DNA from: Pannonibacter indicus
GTDB taxonomy: Bacteria > Pseudomonadota > Alphaproteobacteria > Rhizobiales > Stappiaceae
Assembly: GCF_001418225.1 (NCBI RefSeq)
Contig: NZ_LIPT01000003.1
Span: 124,001-188,000, forward strand
Direction: 5' to 3'
Length of the DNA stretch: 64,000 nucleotides
Both the position numbers and the translations under genes were made by a program. Position 1 is the first letter of the stretch. Every line of letters begins with the position of its first letter. Shown piece by piece: positions 8,435 through 17,634 of this stretch. The notes under the pieces are model-generated. The model saw only the letters and a list, made by a program, of their open reading frames with translations, had not been told where the DNA came from and did no database searches.

Positions 8435-8496
8435 AGCCCGCATCCGCTGGTCTTACCCACCCGGAAAGAACCGGCAAAACAACAGTTTCCATCTGG

Positions 8497-8510
8497 TCAA
8501 GCGGCCTTGA
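8497..8510 (+). promoter_or_regulatory. Candidate GntR operator before the TRAP binding protein gene
   Basis: A perfect dyad, TCAAG-CGGC-CTTGA, lies 64 bases upstream of the binding protein start and 63 bases after the regulator gene. It is the only clear symmetric site in this 139 bp gap. Confidence 0.4.
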
Positions 8511-8573
8511 TGCGGTCTACGATCACAGGTGGAAATTCTGCTTCGGGCTCGGAGCCCGCCGGGAGGTCAATCA

Positions 8574-9656
8574 ATGAAACGCCGTGATTTTCTGAAAACG
8601 GGCGCGCTTGCGGCTGCGGCTGCGCCTGCCCTTGCAGCGCCCGCCCTTGCGCAGGCAACGTTGAACCTCAAGCTCGTGGGCGGCTTCCCGCGCGGCTTCC
8701 CCGGTGTGGGCACCGGGGCTGAAAAGCTCGCCAAGCGCATCGAGGCGATGAGCGATGGCAAGGTGAAGATCACCTATTACGGCGGCGGTGAACTGGTGCC
8801 TCCCTTCGAGGTGTTCGGCGCGGTGTCGAGCGGTGCAGCCGACATGGGCCATACGGCGTCCTATTACCATGCGGGCAAGGTGCGCGCGGCTATGTATTAC
8901 ACCACCGTGCCCTACGGTCTGGAGCAGACCGAACTGTCGGGCTGGATCGCCTATGGCGGCGGCCAGGCGCTGTGGGACGAGGCCTATGCCCCGTTCGGCG
9001 TGAAGCCGTTCTATGCGGGCGGATCGGGTGCGCAGGCTGGCGGCTGGTTCAAGAACCCGGTCACCAAGCTGGATGATCTGGCAGGCCTCAAGATGCGCAT
9101 TGCCGGTCTTGGCGGCGATGTGATGCGCAAGCTGGGTGTCGTGACCGTGCTCACCCCGCCGCCGGAAATCTATCCGGCCCTGCAGTCCGGTGTGGTCGAT
9201 GCGGCCGAGTTCGTCGGCCCATGGAATGATGTGGCGCTGGGGCTCTACAAGATTGCGCCTTATTACTATCTGCCGGCCTTCCATGAACCGGGCGCAGCAC
9301 TGGAAATGATCGTGAACCAGAATGTCTGGGGCAACATGTCCCCGTCGCTGCAGGCCATCTTCGCCAGCGCCGCACAGGCGCAGGGCGAGGATACGATTGC
9401 CGAGTTCCGCTACAACAACACCCGCGTTCTGGCCGATCTCGTCAGCAAGGGCGCCAAGGTCTCGGCCTTCCCGGATGATGTGGTGGCGGCGCTGGGCAAG
9501 GCCTCGCGCGAGGTGCTGGAGGCCTATCCGCAAGGCGATGCCGTAGCCGAAAAAGTGCACGCCTCCTACATCGCCTATATCAAGGAATGCGCGTCCTACA
9601 CCAAGGCCATGGAAGAGCGCATGTACCACGACCGCGCCGCTGTGTGGGGCGTGTGA
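8574..9656 (+). CDS. TRAP transporter substrate-binding protein (DctP/TakP-like), orphan
   Basis: A 360-residue periplasmic protein with a Tat signal (MKRRDFLKTGALAAAAAPAL), starting at 8574 behind GGGAGG. Family blocks include AEKLAKRIEAMSDGKVKITY, GELVPPFEVFGAVSSGAADM, LAGLKMRIAGLGGDVMRKLG and ALQSGVVDAAEFVGPWND with the conserved Arg that clamps the ligand carboxylate. It resembles TakP-type binding proteins for 2-oxo or hydroxy acids. No dctQ/dctM genes are adjacent; the only ones in the window (34895-36828) have their own binding protein. It ends at a strong terminator. Confidence 0.9.
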   Translation: MKRRDFLKTGALAAAAAPALAAPALAQATLNLKLVGGFPRGFPGVGTGAEKLAKRIEAMSDGKVKITYYGGGELVPPFEVFGAVSSGAADMGHTASYYHAGKVRAAMYYTTVPYGLEQTELSGWIAYGGGQALWDEAYAPFGVKPFYAGGSGAQAGGWFKNPVTKLDDLAGLKMRIAGLGGDVMRKLGVVTVLTPPPEIYPALQSGVVDAAEFVGPWNDVALGLYKIAPYYYLPAFHEPGAALEMIVNQNVWGNMSPSLQAIFASAAQAQGEDTIAEFRYNNTRVLADLVSKGAKVSAFPDDVVAALGKASREVLEAYPQGDAVAEKVHASYIAYIKECASYTKAMEERMYHDRAAVWGV

Positions 9657-9662
9657 CATGAA

Positions 9663-9702
9663 AAAGCCCGGACAGCTTGCAGGCCGTCCGGGCTTTGCTT
9701 TT
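9663..9702 (+). terminator. Intrinsic terminator
   Basis: AAAGCCCGGAC (9663-9673) pairs with GTCCGGGCTTT (9686-9696), followed by GCTTTTTG. An A-run on the other side makes it bidirectional, which suits the convergent MAPEG gene. Confidence 0.85.
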
Positions 9703-9736
9703 TGACGGGCGATTGGTCTTCCCGCCGGGACCTGAG

Positions 9737-10141
9737 TTACACCACCGCCAGCACGATGCCCGTGACCGCAGAGATGGTGAGGGTGGCGAAGGTGAGCATC
9801 ATGCCGCTCATGCGGAAGACCAGCGGCTCCTTCGGCTGGGAGACACCATAGGCGTGCGATATGCGGCCAATCGTGAAAGCGAGACCGAGGGCATGCACGA
9901 GCAGAAGCGGTGCCCCCTGCAATTCGCACATCAGGATCAGGATCAGCACCAGCGGCACATATTCGGCAAAGTTGCCGTGCACGCGCTGACGGCGCAGCAG
10001 TTCCTTGTCGCCGCCATCTCCCAGTGCCTGCTGAAGGCTCTTGCGGCGGCTGACGACGCGAAAACTCAGGAAGAGATAGACCAGCCCCAGAATCCCGGCA
10101 TAGATGGGGGTGGCGCTGAGAAGAAGTGCTGTCTGCTGCAA
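9737..10141 (-). CDS. MAPEG-family membrane protein
   Basis: A small four-helix membrane protein of the MAPEG family (membrane-associated proteins in eicosanoid and glutathione metabolism). Visible are PIYAGILGLVYLFLSFRVV, the conserved RRQRVHGNFAEYVPLVLIL and two further hydrophobic helices. I chose a TTG at 10141 with GGGAGA upstream, which gives 134 residues, the usual length; an ATG at 10231 would add about 30 polar residues not seen in the family. The bacterial substrate is unknown. It converges on the TRAP binding protein gene. Confidence 0.85.
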   Translation of the reverse strand: MQQTALLLSATPIYAGILGLVYLFLSFRVVSRRKSLQQALGDGGDKELLRRQRVHGNFAEYVPLVLILILMCELQGAPLLLVHALGLAFTIGRISHAYGVSQPKEPLVFRMSGMMLTFATLTISAVTGIVLAVV

Positions 10142-10241
10142 GATGGTTCTCCCGCTGCGGGCCGCAGTGGCCCGCTCTCTTCCTGACGCGAGCAAGCTCC
10201 CGTCTCCCGTCAGGGTTTCAACATTCGACAATATTCACGGC

Positions 10242-10272
10242 GAGACCTCCGGTCGAGGTCTCTTTGTATTTT
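10242..10272 (+). terminator. Possible hairpin terminator in intergenic gap
   Basis: GAGACCTC (10242-10249) pairs with GAGGTCTC (10255-10262), followed by TTTGTATTTT. No plus-strand gene ends here, so its role is unclear. Confidence 0.35.
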
Positions 10273-10379
10273 CGGGCGTGCCAGTGTGATGCTGCGTCCC
10301 ATTGTCTGGCTGCGTCCGGCGGCACCGCGAAGGTTCAATCCGGCAGGAAGTGCCACGCACACGGAGCAATTTCAGGGCC

Positions 10380-11114
10380 TCAGGACCACAAAGCCTCAAA
10401 GACGGCAAGCGAAAAGCCGATATGATCCGTCAGAAGGCGGGAAGCGCGGTCAGCGTCGCGGTCGAGAGCGGCCTGCATCAGCTCCGTGTGCGGGCCAAGG
10501 CCAAGCGTTTTCTCATAGGTCTCCCGCAGCCGCCCTTGCGGATCGTCATCCATGCGGGCGCGCACCTCCGGGGAGCTGAGCATATGCCGCTGGTGGCGCC
10601 GGAGCTGGTCATTCACCTGGCTGGCAAAAAGCTGCAGCCAAGGGGCCTGCGTGCCCGAGAGAAGGGCTGCGTGAAAGGCATCGTGCCGCCGCTCCCACAG
10701 GTGAATGGCATCGCGCGCCGCATGCGGCACCGGCACGGGCGTCGAAGCCAGCTGGTGATGGGCCGCGACCACACGCCCTTCCCAGTCCTCCCCGCCCTCG
10801 GCTATGGAGCGGATGAAAAGCCTTGGCTCTATGGCAAGCCGCGCGTCCTGAAGATCGCGCAGGCTTTCCGCCGAGACGCCGCAGACCCTGTAGCCGCGAT
10901 TTGGCATCAGCACCACCAGCCGCTCGGCCTCCAGCCGCGACAGCGCTTCGCGCAGCGGCGTCCAGCCAAAGCCGAACCGCTCCTTCAACAGGGAAACGGT
11001 CAGCGGCGCATCCGGAGGCAGGGTGCATTCCAGAATGGCACTGCGCAGGGCGTTGTAGGCGTCTTCCGTCTTCGGCATTCCGCTCGATGGGCCCGGTTGA
11101 GATTTCCCGTGCAT
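10380..11114 (-). CDS. GntR-family regulator (FCD), probable regulator of the kyn genes
   Basis: A 244-residue protein. The winged-helix N-terminus carries LLKERFGFGWTPLREALSRL (about residues 43-62) and the FCD effector domain carries LQDARLAIEPRLFIRSI and HDAFHAALLSGTQAPWL. It is transcribed divergently from kynU, with only 141 bp between the two starts, so control of tryptophan catabolism is the natural inference. The effector could be kynurenine, tryptophan or anthranilate; nothing in the sequence decides this. Confidence 0.88.
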   Translation of the reverse strand: MHGKSQPGPSSGMPKTEDAYNALRSAILECTLPPDAPLTVSLLKERFGFGWTPLREALSRLEAERLVVLMPNRGYRVCGVSAESLRDLQDARLAIEPRLFIRSIAEGGEDWEGRVVAAHHQLASTPVPVPHAARDAIHLWERRHDAFHAALLSGTQAPWLQLFASQVNDQLRRHQRHMLSSPEVRARMDDDPQGRLRETYEKTLGLGPHTELMQAALDRDADRASRLLTDHIGFSLAVFEALWS

Positions 11115-11140
11115 CTGAGCAGGAATATATGACCTGTCAA

Positions 11141-11152
11141 ATTATATATAAT
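11141..11152. promoter_or_regulatory. AT palindrome in the divergent kynU / gntR promoter region
   Basis: ATTATATATAAT is self-complementary and contains TATAAT on both strands. It sits between the divergent starts (11114 minus, 11256 plus), so it could be the -10 element of either gene and a target of the regulator. No clear -35 is seen. Confidence 0.35.
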
Positions 11153-11255
11153 CCTTGCGGGCGTGCGGGTCCGCTGTTAGCGTGAGCGCATGAGGCAGCC
11201 TTTGCTGCGGCAGTGCGCCCCTTAGGGCGCGGCAAGACCGACTGAGGGAGATTGC

Positions 11256-12485
11256 ATGTCCGGAACATCCAGCGTTCATCCGCTTGATCAGGGCGATCCG
11301 CTTAGCCCCAAGCGCGCGGCCTTTGCCCTGCCCGAGGGCGTCATCTATCTGGATGGCAACTCCCTTGGCACGCTGCCCGTCCATGTGCCGCAGCGGGTGG
11401 CCGATGTGGTGAGCAAGCAGTGGGGCGAAAGCCTCATCCGTGCCTGGAACGAGCATGACTGGGTGGATCTTCCGCGCCGCGTGGGCGACAGGATCGGCCG
11501 TCTGGTGGGCGCAGCGCCTGGCACGGTGATTGCCGGAGACAGCACGTCGGTCAACCTGTTCAAGGTGCTCTCGGCTGCCCTTGCCCTGCGCCCGGAGCGC
11601 AAGGTGATTCTCTCCGACACAGGCAACTTTCCGACGGATCTTTACATGGCGCAGGGCCTGCGGGACCTGCTGGGTGCCGGTCATGAGCTGCGTCTTGTCG
11701 CGCCGGAAGAGGTGGCGGATGCCATCACGGACGAGGTCGCGGTGATGATGATCACACAGGTTGACTACCGCACGGGCCGCCGTCATGACATGGCGGCGCT
11801 GACCCGGCTTGCCCATGAGGCTGGGGCCCTTGCCATCTGGGATCTCGCCCATTCCGCCGGTGCCTTCAAGGTGGAGCTGGATGCCTGCGGCGCCGATTTT
11901 GCCATCGGCTGCGGCTACAAGTATCTGAACGGCGGCCCCGGTGCTCCGGCGTTCCTGTATGTGGCAGAGCGGCACCAGGCCGTTGCCCGCCAGCCGCTGA
12001 ACGGCTGGATGGGGCATGACGCTCCCTTTGCCTTCGATCTTGACTACCGTGGCGCCATTGGCGTGGACCAGTTCCGCGTCGGCACGCCGCCGATCCTGTC
12101 GCTCTCGGCCCTTGATGCGGCGCTGGATGTGTTCGACGATGTGGACATGGACGTGCTGCGGGCGAAGTCCGTTTCCCTGTGCGAACTGTTCATTCGTGAA
12201 GTGGAAAGCCGCTGCGAGGGTCTGGAACTGGCGAGCCCGCGCAACGCGGATGAGCGCGGCAGCCAGGTCTCCTTCCGCTTTGCCGAGGGCTATGCCCTGA
12301 TGCAGGCACTGATCGCACGCGGCGTCATCGGTGATTTCCGGGCGCCGGATATTGTCCGCTTCGGCTTCACCCCGCTCTATCTCTCTCACGGCGATGTGGT
12401 GAAGGCTGTCGATATTCTGGCGGATATTCTCGCTACCCGCAGCTGGGATGCACCGCAGTTCAAGATCCGCGCCAAGGTGACCTGA
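11256..12485 (+). CDS. kynU: Kynureninase
   Basis: A PLP enzyme that splits kynurenine to anthranilate and alanine (and 3-hydroxykynurenine to 3-hydroxyanthranilate). The 409-residue protein has the family N-terminus [45 protein letters not shown], the Asp-containing [14 protein letters not shown], the PLP lysine in [19 protein letters not shown] and the C-terminal [15 protein letters not shown]. The stop is two bases from the next start, so it is co-transcribed with kynA. The third pathway gene, kynB, is 2.8 kb further on. Confidence 0.97.
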   Translation: MSGTSSVHPLDQGDPLSPKRAAFALPEGVIYLDGNSLGTLPVHVPQRVADVVSKQWGESLIRAWNEHDWVDLPRRVGDRIGRLVGAAPGTVIAGDSTSVNLFKVLSAALALRPERKVILSDTGNFPTDLYMAQGLRDLLGAGHELRLVAPEEVADAITDEVAVMMITQVDYRTGRRHDMAALTRLAHEAGALAIWDLAHSAGAFKVELDACGADFAIGCGYKYLNGGPGAPAFLYVAERHQAVARQPLNGWMGHDAPFAFDLDYRGAIGVDQFRVGTPPILSLSALDAALDVFDDVDMDVLRAKSVSLCELFIREVESRCEGLELASPRNADERGSQVSFRFAEGYALMQALIARGVIGDFRAPDIVRFGFTPLYLSHGDVVKAVDILADILATRSWDAPQFKIRAKVT

Positions 12486-12486
12486 G

Positions 12487-13329
12487 ATGACCGCCAGGCC
12501 CCCCTATGATCCGTCGGAAGACGGCGCGCAGATGCGCTTTGACGGGCGCATGTCCTATGGCGACTACCTGTCGCTGGACAAGATCCTGACGGCACAGGCG
12601 CCCCTGTCCGAGGCCGATGACGAGCTATTGTTCATCATCCAGCATCAGACATCCGAACTGTGGATGAAACTGGCACTGCATGAGCTGGCTTCCGCCAAGG
12701 CGCATATCGCTAGCGGCAACATTCAGCCGGCCTTCAAGCTCCTAACCCGCGTGGCGCGGATCTTCGAGCAGCTGAATTCGGCCTGGGATGTGCTGCGCAC
12801 GATGACGCCCAGCGATTACACCACCTTCCGCGAAGCGCTTGGCCAGTCTTCCGGCTTTCAGTCGTTCCAGTACCGTGCGATCGAGTTCATGGCGGGCAAC
12901 AAGAACGCAGCCATGATGCGTCCGCATGAGCATGTGCCTGGTGTTCACGGCTGGCTGGAAGCCATCCGGCAGGAAACCAGCCTCTACGATGAGGCGATCC
13001 GCCTGCTGGCCCGCTCCGGCTTTGAGATTTCGGACGCGATGCTCAACCGGGATGTGTCGGAGCCCTATGCGGCGGATGAGACGGTCCGGGCCGCCTGGAT
13101 CGAGGTCTACCGGGCCCCGGCGCGCTACTGGACGCTCTATGAGCTGGCCGAGAAGCTGGTGGATTTCGAGGATTATTTCCGGCGCTGGCGCTTCAACCAT
13201 GTGACCACGGTGGAGCGGGTGATCGGCTTCAAGCGCGGCACCGGCGGCACCAGCGGCGTGGTCTATCTGCGGCGCATGCTGGAGGTGGTGCTCTTTCCCG
13301 AACTGTGGGATCTGCGCGCCGATCTGTGA
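12487..13329 (+). CDS. kynA: Tryptophan 2,3-dioxygenase
   Basis: The heme enzyme that opens the indole ring of L-tryptophan to N-formylkynurenine, the first step of the kynurenine route. The 280-residue length is typical. Visible family blocks are [32 protein letters not shown] (substrate-pocket His/Glu region), [32 protein letters not shown] with the proximal heme His, and [14 protein letters not shown]. It directly follows kynU and faces the GGDEF-EAL gene. Confidence 0.97.
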   Translation: MTARPPYDPSEDGAQMRFDGRMSYGDYLSLDKILTAQAPLSEADDELLFIIQHQTSELWMKLALHELASAKAHIASGNIQPAFKLLTRVARIFEQLNSAWDVLRTMTPSDYTTFREALGQSSGFQSFQYRAIEFMAGNKNAAMMRPHEHVPGVHGWLEAIRQETSLYDEAIRLLARSGFEISDAMLNRDVSEPYAADETVRAAWIEVYRAPARYWTLYELAEKLVDFEDYFRRWRFNHVTTVERVIGFKRGTGGTSGVVYLRRMLEVVLFPELWDLRADL

Positions 13330-13372
13330 CCACACGGCACCCCCCCGGTGAGCCAGTTTCATCGGGAGCGGA

Positions 13373-15466
13373 TCAGGCCCGGCGGGGGATGGCCTGCCGG
13401 GGCTTGCGCACTTTCAGCACCTTGGACTGGTTGCGCCGCCGCTCCTGATCCTCTTCACACTGCAGGATAAGATCCGCAAAGGGGACCGGGCGGCTGAAGT
13501 GGAAGCCCTGATACTCATCGCAGCCATTGGCCCGCAGCCATTCAAGCTGCTCGTCCGTTTCGACGCCTTCCGCCACGATCCGCACATTCAGCACATTGCC
13601 GAGGGAGATGATCAGACGTGTGATCGGAGCTGCCGTCTTCAGGTCATTGATGAAGGTGCGGTCGATCTTCAGCACGTCAATCGGGTAATTCTGCAAATAG
13701 GCAAGGTTGGAATAGCCGGTGCCGAAATCATCGATCAGGATATTATAGCCGCACTTTTTCAGGCGCGAGAGGGAGAAGCGCACGGACGGACTGTCGCCCA
13801 GCAGCATGGATTCGGTGATCTCGAGGCCGATCTTGCGCGGATCGCAGCCAGTCTCCTGCGGCAGCAGCAGAAGCTTTTCGATCAGCTCCTGATCCTGGAA
13901 CTGGCGCACGGACAGGTTCAGCGACAGGCTTATGTCAATGCCTGCGTCGTGCAGATGTCTCTGGTGCAGCGCCACTTGCCGGTAGACCCATTCGCCCACC
14001 TCCACAATCATGCCGGTCTCTTCGCAGGCGGGAATGAAGCTGCCGGGGCTCAACAGGCCGCGCCTGGGATGCTGCCACCGGATCAGGGCTTCGGCCGAGA
14101 GGATCGCGCCGGTCCTGACGCAGACGCGCGGCTGGAAATGCAGGAGGAATTCGTTGTTTTCCAGCGCCCGCCAGAGGTCCTGTTCCAGTGCCACACGTTC
14201 ATCAAGGCGCTGGCGCAGGTCCATGGAGAACGGGGTGACCTTGTTGGCCCGCCCGCCCCGCGCCTCGTAAAGCGCAAGGTCGCCATGACGCATCAAGGTG
14301 TCCATGTCCTTGCCGTCGTCCGGGCAGACGCTCATCCCTGCGGCGGCGGTGATCTGCAGCATCTGACCGCCAATGTCCATGGGCTCGATGAACAGATCCA
14401 GCAGCTGCCGGCCAAAGTCCTGCGGGCTGAGGCCGTTCATCCGGTCAGGAATGCAGACAATGAACTCATCGCCGCCGAGCCGTGCCACCGCACCTTTGTC
14501 GCCCGCAAAGCCGGACAGCCGCGCCGCAGCTGCACTCAGCAGCAGATCGCCGGTGACATGGCCAAGGGTATCGTTGATGGCCTTGAAGCCGTTGAGATCG
14601 ATGAAATAGAGGTACAGGCGCCGTCCCTCGGTCAGGGCAGCATTGATCATGGCCGGGAGATGAGACTGAAGATAGAGCCGGTTGGGCAATCCGGTCAGGA
14701 AGTCGTGGTCCGCCAGGAATCTGGCCCGTTCCTGGGTTTCCTTCAGTTCGGTGACATCAATCTCGCTGACCAGATAGGCCTGCACGCCAGTGACCGCATC
14801 GCGGCAGGTTCTGGCTGTAATCTCGTGCCAGCGGATGCCATGTGTGGTGCGGGTCTGGGCCACGACCTTGCAATCCGAGCCGTGGTCCAGGGCTCCCATC
14901 AGGGCCTCAGCGATGGTTCCGTCGACAAGCCGGTTCTGGAGAGTGAGATCGGCTTCGATCTGCGATGCGCGTGAGGCTGGATTGCGGTAAAGCGGCGCGC
15001 CATTGCGTGAGAACAGGGAGATCATGACCGGCGTATGCAGCAGCGCTTCAGCACTGCGCAGGGTCTCCGGCCTGATTTCGTGGTTGACGATGCCTTCGCA
15101 CAGCATGCCGGTGCGCCCGTCCTTCAGGCGGATTGCCCGGAATATCACCTGCAGCGTTTTGGGTTTCCCAAGAGGGTAAAGTGTCCAGGTCTCGGCAAAA
15201 CTCGTATCGCTCCGCTGGAAGTCGGCCTTGTACTGGTTCAGCCGTTCGGCGACAGCCCGGGACATATCGGAGCCGAGGTCACGGGAGCGCAGGTGTTCGA
15301 TGCTCGAAGCTCCCCACACATCAAGGCCGCTGGCATTGGCCCACAGGATACGCTTCAGATCAAAGTCATAGATCCAGAGTGCGGTCGCGACGCGGCCGAG
15401 CTGGGCAAGCAGCTCTCCTGCTTCCACCTCGCTAATCCAGAAAATATCGTCCGTCACTGACTTCAT
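13373..15466 (-). CDS. PAS-GGDEF-EAL cyclic-di-GMP signalling protein
   Basis: A 697-residue soluble protein with no membrane segment. Two PAS-like sensory segments (about 20-130 and 140-245) precede a GGDEF domain (about 255-415, DHDFLTGLPNRLYLQ, RLGGDEF) and an EAL domain (about 430-675). Both catalytic motifs look intact: GGDEF itself, and in the EAL half AEALIRW, LNLSVRQF, EITESML, DDFGTGYSNLAYL, VLKIDRTF and VAEGVET. The RxxD inhibitory site five residues before GGDEF is absent (GDKG there). It may act as cyclase, phosphodiesterase or both. It separates kynA from kynB but is on the opposite strand; functional linkage is not implied. Confidence 0.93.
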   Translation of the reverse strand: MKSVTDDIFWISEVEAGELLAQLGRVATALWIYDFDLKRILWANASGLDVWGASSIEHLRSRDLGSDMSRAVAERLNQYKADFQRSDTSFAETWTLYPLGKPKTLQVIFRAIRLKDGRTGMLCEGIVNHEIRPETLRSAEALLHTPVMISLFSRNGAPLYRNPASRASQIEADLTLQNRLVDGTIAEALMGALDHGSDCKVVAQTRTTHGIRWHEITARTCRDAVTGVQAYLVSEIDVTELKETQERARFLADHDFLTGLPNRLYLQSHLPAMINAALTEGRRLYLYFIDLNGFKAINDTLGHVTGDLLLSAAAARLSGFAGDKGAVARLGGDEFIVCIPDRMNGLSPQDFGRQLLDLFIEPMDIGGQMLQITAAAGMSVCPDDGKDMDTLMRHGDLALYEARGGRANKVTPFSMDLRQRLDERVALEQDLWRALENNEFLLHFQPRVCVRTGAILSAEALIRWQHPRRGLLSPGSFIPACEETGMIVEVGEWVYRQVALHQRHLHDAGIDISLSLNLSVRQFQDQELIEKLLLLPQETGCDPRKIGLEITESMLLGDSPSVRFSLSRLKKCGYNILIDDFGTGYSNLAYLQNYPIDVLKIDRTFINDLKTAAPITRLIISLGNVLNVRIVAEGVETDEQLEWLRANGCDEYQGFHFSRPVPFADLILQCEEDQERRRNQSKVLKVRKPRQAIPRRA

Positions 15467-16157
15467 TTAACCGGCGCCGTATATCCTTGGGGTCAATTCT
15501 CAAACATGAGCAGATGTATCTACAGTGACGATCTGGCGTTGATATTGTGAAGTTTGACAGGTTTTGGGGTGTCCAAAGAAATGCCAAGCCTCTTTCAATC
15601 TCTAATCGCATTCTCATGTATCAGTATTCATTGAATGTGTTTTTCAAGCCTTAATCGGGATAGTTACGAATAAGTAAATTTTAATGCATGCGTGTTGCCA
15701 AATTCGTTTGAGATTACGCTGCTTTCAGGTTTCAGTACCCGTCAGGAGCCCTGTTATGGTAAATAGGTCTCGGCTGCCGGAATATGGAAGAGATTGAAAA
15801 TACTTGGAATTTCATTTCTTATCTTTTCTGTCTCGGGACAGCCGGTGCCATTTGTTTATCTCAGGTTGAGTCTGGGTAGTTGCTGTCTGCTGTGTTTTGG
15901 CATCCGGGAAGTCGTCTCCGGCCTGCCAGCTGGTTTGGCCTTGTCAGGGAAGGCGAAAAGGCGCTCTTGATATATTTTAAATTTAAAGTAACTTCATCAT
16001 CAGACTGCTTCCACGCTTCATCGGGCGTTGTCAGGCCAAGGCTTCGGGATGCTGGTGCATCCCGCCTTGATTGCTCTGGCGCCGCACCGGCTTGACCGGC
16101 TTTCAATGAATGAGGCCCAGTGAGAGTTGGTATTGCTGGCTGTAACCGGAGTTTGCC
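15467..16157. other. AT-rich intergenic region with no recognised gene
   Basis: 691 bp, clearly lower in GC than the surroundings, between the divergently oriented GGDEF-EAL gene and kynB. Short open frames on both strands lack family features. It contains an AT palindrome TTTAAATTTAAA (15976-15987) that could belong to the kynB promoter, and a stem-loop at 16037-16069. I recognise no tRNA, riboswitch class or mobile element. Confidence 0.6.
16037..16069 (+). promoter_or_regulatory. Leader stem-loop upstream of kynB
   Basis: CAAGG-ctt-CGGGATG pairs with CATCCCG-CCTTG around a six-base loop, giving a 12-bp stem with a three-base bulge, 89 bases before the kynB start. No T-run follows. It could be a leader RNA element controlling the kynB-liv transcript. 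Confidence 0.35.
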
Positions 16158-16793
16158 TTGTCCCGTCTTATCGACATAACCCCGCCGCTTCGGGTCAGTT
16201 CTGCCGTATTTCCGGGTGACGCGCGCTTCGAGCTGCGGCAGACCTTCTCCATTGGTCCCGGCTGCCCGGTCAATGTGGCGGCTTTCTCCATGTCCGTGCA
16301 TTGCGGCGCCCATGCGGACGCGCCGCTGCACTATGCGAAAGAGGGTGTCACGATCGATCAGCTGGCACTGGAGGATTACATCGGTCCGGCCCGGGTGATC
16401 GACGCAAGAGGTGCTGGCCCCCTCGTTGAACCGCAGGATATTGAAGCAGCGCTGGCGGACGTGCCGCGACGGGTGCTCCTGCGCTGCGAGGAGAGCCTTG
16501 ATCCGGATGTGTGGCCGGAAGGCTTCCGCACTCTGGCGCCGGAGACGGTCGGACTGCTGGCCTCCCGGGGCGTGCGGCTGGTGGGTGTCGATGTGCCGTC
16601 GGTTGATCCGGACACGTCAAAGGATCTTCCCTCTCACATGACTGTGTTTCGCCATGACATGCGAATTCTGGAGAATCTGGTACTGGCGGGCGTCGAACCG
16701 GGGGATTATGAGTTGATTGCTCTGCCCATCCGGCTAGAAGGACTGGATGCGGCGCCTGTCAGGGCTGTCCTGCGCACGCTTGCGAGGGACTGA
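16158..16793 (+). CDS. kynB: Kynurenine formamidase (arylformamidase)
   Basis: Hydrolyses N-formylkynurenine to kynurenine and formate, the step between KynA and KynU. The 211-residue length fits the bacterial cyclase-fold family. The metal-site motif is clear: SMSVHCGAHADAPLHY, with FPGDARFELRQ before it and GVDVPSVDPDTSKDLPSH later. Translation starts at TTG 16158, seven bases behind GGAG; no ATG fits. It is separated from kynUA and instead leads a five-gene Liv-type transporter set on the same strand (70 bp gap). Confidence 0.94.
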   Translation: MSRLIDITPPLRVSSAVFPGDARFELRQTFSIGPGCPVNVAAFSMSVHCGAHADAPLHYAKEGVTIDQLALEDYIGPARVIDARGAGPLVEPQDIEAALADVPRRVLLRCEESLDPDVWPEGFRTLAPETVGLLASRGVRLVGVDVPSVDPDTSKDLPSHMTVFRHDMRILENLVLAGVEPGDYELIALPIRLEGLDAAPVRAVLRTLARD

Positions 16794-16863
16794 AAGCAAA
16801 CTGACACCGGGCGCAAGAAGAAACAATAAGGGCGCTGCCAATCGCAGCGGCGGGGAAAATCAG

Positions 16864-17634
16864 ATGCTGGAACTCGACCAGCTTGTCATGCAGTTTGGCG
16901 GCTTCACGGCTGTTGATCACTGTACCTTCCAGGTGAAGGAAGGCACGATCACAGGCCTGATCGGACCCAATGGCGCTGGCAAGACGACGCTTTTCAATCT
17001 CATTGCAGGTGCATTTCCTCCGGTGGCGGGCAAGATCCGCTTCTGCGGCGAGGACGTGACCGGTCTGCCAGCCAATAAACTGTTCCACAAGGGGCTGGTG
17101 CGCACCTTCCAGATCCCGCACGAGTTTCACCGGCTGACGGCGCTGGAAAACCTGATGGTGGTGGCCCCGGCCCAGCCGGGCGAGAACCTTCTGGCCAACT
17201 GGCTCAACTGGGGCAAGGTGGCCAGCACAGAGGCGGAGGTTGTCCGCCGGGCCTGGGAAACGCTGGACTTCCTCGAACTCACCCATGTGGCGGGCGAGCG
17301 GGCCGGCAATCTCTCCGGCGGCCAGAAGAAGCTGCTGGAACTGGGCCGCACCATGATGACGGATGCCAAGCTGGTGCTGCTGGATGAGCCTGCGGCCGGC
17401 GTCAACCGCACCCTCCTGCGCAAGCTGGAAGAGAAGATCCAGATCCTCAACCGGGAGCGCGGCTACACCTTCATCCTCATCGAGCACGACATGGAGATGA
17501 TCGGGAAGCTCTGCCATCCGGTCGTCTGCATGGCCGAGGGCAAGGTGCTGATTGCCGGGGACTTCCGGACCGTGCGCTCCGATCCAAGGGTGCTTGAAGC
17601 CTATCTCGGCGAAACGCAGGGAGATGCAGCATGA
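16864..17634 (+). CDS. Branched-chain-amino-acid-type ABC transporter ATPase (LivG family)
   Basis: A 256-residue ATPase with Walker A GLIGPNGAGKTTLF, a LivG-type RTFQIPHEFHRLTALENLMV Q-loop region, signature LSGGQKKLLELGR, Walker B LVLLDEPAAGVN and switch His in LIEHDME. ATG at 16864 is the first start that fits the family N-terminus (MLELDQLVMQFGGFTAV). It overlaps the next ATPase by four bases. The substrate cannot be read from the ATPase; linkage to kynB suggests an aromatic amino acid or kynurenine-like compound. Confidence 0.93.
   Translation: MLELDQLVMQFGGFTAVDHCTFQVKEGTITGLIGPNGAGKTTLFNLIAGAFPPVAGKIRFCGEDVTGLPANKLFHKGLVRTFQIPHEFHRLTALENLMVVAPAQPGENLLANWLNWGKVASTEAEVVRRAWETLDFLELTHVAGERAGNLSGGQKKLLELGRTMMTDAKLVLLDEPAAGVNRTLLRKLEEKIQILNRERGYTFILIEHDMEMIGKLCHPVVCMAEGKVLIAGDFRTVRSDPRVLEAYLGETQGDAA

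Noticed and set aside
13499-14974. A 491-codon plus-strand open frame
   Set aside because: Shadow of the GGDEF-EAL gene, whose motifs are all on the minus strand.
15740-16157. A riboswitch or T-box in front of kynB
   Set aside because: Only one stem-loop is evident; I could not match conserved core sequences of known classes.
15861-16331. A 156-codon minus-strand open frame across the AT-rich gap
   Set aside because: It overlaps the conserved start of kynB and shows no protein family pattern.
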